A stretch of 7,134 bases of DNA from Methanobacterium sp. (GTDB lineage: Archaea > Methanobacteriota > Methanobacteria > Methanobacteriales > Methanobacteriaceae), in the NCBI GenBank assembly GCA_003151535.1, contig PLXT01000055.1, forward strand, positions 1-7,134, read 5' to 3'. A program made the position numbers and the translations under genes. A model generated the notes under the pieces. That model ran no database searches. It saw only the letters and a program-made list of their open reading frames with translations, and was not told where the DNA came from. Shown one piece after another: positions 6,083-7,134 of the stretch (within the stretch, counting starts at the first letter, position 1; each line of letters begins with the position of its first letter).

Positions 6083-6832
6083 ATGGCACAATACTATCCC
6101 GGAACAACCAAGGTTGCACAAAACAGAAGGAATTTATGCAACCCTGATTATGACCTCGAGAAATTGAGGGAAATCTCAGACGAAGATGTTGTAAAAATAT
6201 TAGGTCACAGAGCTCCTGGTGAGGAATACCCAAGCGTACACCCACCACTAGAAGAAATGGACGAACCAGAAGACCCAGTAAGAGAATTAGTCGAAGCACT
6301 TGATGGTGCAAAAGCAGGTGACAGGATAAGATACATTCAGTTTACCGACTCAATGTACTTTGCTCCAGCACAACCATTTGCAAGGTCAAGAGCATACCTA
6401 TGCAGATACAGAGGCGCTGACGCAGGTACACTATCAGGAAGGCAAATTATAGAAACAAGGGAAAGGGACCTCGAAAAGGTCTCAAAAGAACTCCTGGAAA
6501 CAGAATTCTTCGACCCTGCAAGAACAGGAATTAGGGGAAAAACTGTACACGGACACGCCTTAAGACTCGACGAAGACGGTATGATGTTCGACATGCTCAG
6601 AAGGCAGATCTTGAACAAAGCTACAGGAAACGTTGAATCAGTCAAAAACCAGATCGGTGATGAATTAGACGAACCAGTGGTTTTAGGAGCACCATTAGAT
6701 GAAGCTGTCCTCAAAGAAAAAACAACCATCTACAGAAAAGATGGTGAAGCCTACAGAGACGACAAAGACGCAGTAGAAGTACTCAACAGAATACACGTAA
6801 CAAGATCCATGGGCGGTTACGACCCTAATTAA
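6083..6832 (+). CDS. mcrG: Methyl-coenzyme M reductase I subunit gamma (McrG)
   Basis: McrG is the gamma subunit of MCR, contributing to the F430 pocket with alpha and beta. The 249-residue protein begins MAQYYPGTTKVAQNRRNLCN and has the expected length. F430-contacting residues known from the Methanothermobacter structure are present at the same positions: L117, S118, G119 in TLSGRQIIETRERD and K153, H156, G157, H158 in GKTVHGHALRLDEDG. The frame is open from an ATG at 6077 that overlaps the mcrC stop (ATGA), but the AGGAGGTG at 6068-6075 would then be only one base away. The ATG at 6083 has seven bases of spacing and gives the family N-terminus, so it is chosen. The Shine-Dalgarno lies inside the end of mcrC. 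AAC makes up 6 of 8 asparagine codons. mcrA starts 15 nt after the stop. Confidence 0.97.
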   Translation: MAQYYPGTTKVAQNRRNLCNPDYDLEKLREISDEDVVKILGHRAPGEEYPSVHPPLEEMDEPEDPVRELVEALDGAKAGDRIRYIQFTDSMYFAPAQPFARSRAYLCRYRGADAGTLSGRQIIETRERDLEKVSKELLETEFFDPARTGIRGKTVHGHALRLDEDGMMFDMLRRQILNKATGNVESVKNQIGDELDEPVVLGAPLDEAVLKEKTTIYRKDGEAYRDDKDAVEVLNRIHVTRSMGGYDPN

Positions 6833-6833
6833 G

Positions 6834-6843
6834 AAGGAGGTGA
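6834..6843 (+). promoter_or_regulatory. Extended Shine-Dalgarno site of mcrA
   Basis: AAGGAGGTGA lies in the 15-nt mcrG-mcrA spacer and is complementary over about ten bases to the conserved 3' end of archaeal 16S rRNA. It is the longest such match in the window and fits the high demand for the catalytic subunit. Confidence 0.85.
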
Positions 6844-6847
6844 AAAC

Positions 6848-7134
<287 letters not shown>

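Overview
The window comes from a methane-producing archaeon, most likely of the order Methanobacteriales and close to Methanobacterium. The evidence is a methyl-coenzyme M reductase operon in the order mcrB-mcrD-mcrC-mcrG-mcrA, whose proteins read almost residue for residue like the Methanothermobacter/Methanobacterium enzymes as I recall them. Further signs are AT-rich DNA, strong archaeal Shine-Dalgarno sites complementary to the 16S 3' end, and flanking methanogenesis marker genes. The presence of mcrC marks this as the MCR I operon rather than the mrt (MCR II) operon, which lacks that gene.

Layout. Positions 3-113 (+) hold the tail of an upstream gene, possibly methanogenesis marker 17. 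It overlaps mmp7 (98-1009, +), which is followed after 25 nt by a membrane-anchored calcineurin-like metallophosphoesterase (1035-2111, +). A short AT-rich convergent region (2112-2160) carries terminator-like signals. mmp10 (2161-3411, -) encodes the radical SAM/B12 methylase that acts on an McrA arginine. A 278-nt divergent intergenic region (3412-3689) holds the promoters of mmp10 and of the mcr operon and contains repeated AATCAAT/ATTGATT elements. The mcr operon then runs to the window end: mcrB 3690-5015, mcrD 5047-5484, mcrC 5484-6080, mcrG 6083-6832, and mcrA from 6848, truncated at the edge.

How the genes work together. McrA, McrB and McrG form the (alpha-beta-gamma)2 enzyme that releases methane from methyl-CoM and CoB using coenzyme F430. 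McrD is an assembly chaperone. McrC, Mmp7 and Mmp17 are components of the ATP-dependent complex that reductively activates F430 nickel. Mmp10 installs the 5-methylarginine in McrA. The window is therefore a compact island of MCR structure, assembly, modification and activation genes. The metallophosphoesterase is the only member with no known MCR role.

Several longest-ORF starts are probably too long. Shine-Dalgarno placement and family N-termini favour mcrB at 3690, mcrD at 5047, mcrG at 6083 and mmp10 at 3411. I saw no tRNA, rRNA, CRISPR array, insertion sequence or sign of recent transfer. Most of the content is established biology. The less explained signals are the embedded phosphoesterase, the repeats between mmp10 and mcrB, and signs of translational tuning inside the operon.
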